DNA of 64,000 bases from the NCBI RefSeq assembly GCF_004791585.1, contig NZ_SRUU01000009.1:157170-221169 (forward strand), given 5' to 3'. The translations under genes were made by a program, and so were the position numbers. This stretch comes from Mesorhizobium sp. M1C.F.Ca.ET.210.01.1.1. Lineage in GTDB: Bacteria; Pseudomonadota; Alphaproteobacteria; Rhizobiales; Rhizobiaceae. Below are positions 63,985 through 64,000 of the stretch, piece after piece. Within the stretch, counting starts at the first letter, position 1, and each line of letters starts with the position of its first letter. Below the pieces are notes generated by a model. It ran no database searches and was not told the origin of the DNA. It worked only from the letters and a program-made list of their open reading frames with translations.

Positions 63985-64000
63985 ATGGCCGAGTTGAGCC
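63985..64000 (+). CDS. Possible gene start, cut by window edge
   Basis: ATGGCCGAGTTGAGCC (MAELS...) follows AGGAGCACTGAG, a good ribosome site at proper spacing. Only five codons are inside the window, so nothing can be said about the product. Confidence 0.4.

Overview
The window is GC-rich chromosomal DNA from an alphaproteobacterium, most likely Mesorhizobium or a close relative in the Rhizobiales. The evidence is protein character throughout, the order clpP-clpX-lon-hupB, a class II DAHP synthase, a GTG-started ilvA, and several short palindromic intergenic repeats that I recognise as typical of rhizobial genomes. Almost all of it is core chromosome. There is one tRNA, no rRNA, no CRISPR array, and no complete insertion sequence or prophage.

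Layout. 1-5.7 kb: the tail of an aldo/keto reductase, then a minus-strand proteostasis and nucleoid block read clpP, clpX, lon, hupB, with hairpin terminators after clpX, lon and hupB. 6-13 kb: small housekeeping genes, including a secreted repeat protein, DUF3126, cysE, an HD-domain protein, GNAT, an alpha/beta hydrolase with DUF192, a double cold-shock protein, gloA and DUF2218. 12.5-20.8 kb: DUF1697 with ilvA, a tandem pair of DUF900-type lipoprotein hydrolases, adenine deaminase, a secreted hydrolase and an outer-membrane barrel protein. 21.0-23.0 kb: tRNA-Leu(UAA) followed by six small unrecognised genes on both strands, the only stretch that looks accessory. 23.2-30.9 kb: Nudix hydrolases, an Old Yellow Enzyme, DUF982, DUF2188, a CinA-like protein, a Usp, xanthine phosphoribosyltransferase and a PilZ protein. 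30.9-38 kb: an ABC exporter, nadE, a Tag-like glycosylase, DUF1003-DedA, dgkA and a GFA protein. 38-42.8 kb: a diguanylate cyclase, a two-gene Xre/RES toxin-antitoxin operon with a readable promoter and operator, a membrane protein and DAHP synthase. 43-54.7 kb: mfd-sdhE divergent from recG, DUF502, glmU then glmS, ccdA and a secreted COG4315-type protein. 55-63.4 kb: a plus-strand run topA, rnr, DUF983, Nudix, MFS, a NIF3-like protein and rpmG. The last 0.6 kb is non-coding except for a possible gene start at the right edge.

Functional themes are regulated proteolysis (ClpXP, Lon), nucleoid and DNA topology (HU, TopA), repair (Mfd, RecG, a Tag-like protein), UDP-GlcNAc synthesis (GlmU, GlmS), and amino-acid and cofactor synthesis (CysE, IlvA, DAHP synthase, NadE). 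The features least explained by known genes are the palindromic repeats (one supplies a stop codon, one sits in the DAHP synthase leader), the cluster of CTTAAC motifs in the clpP divergent region, a perfect 19-bp palindrome before topA, and the small-gene cluster beside tRNA-Leu. I saw no clearly new multi-gene system. The toxin-antitoxin operon is a known type, but its regulatory site is unusually legible.
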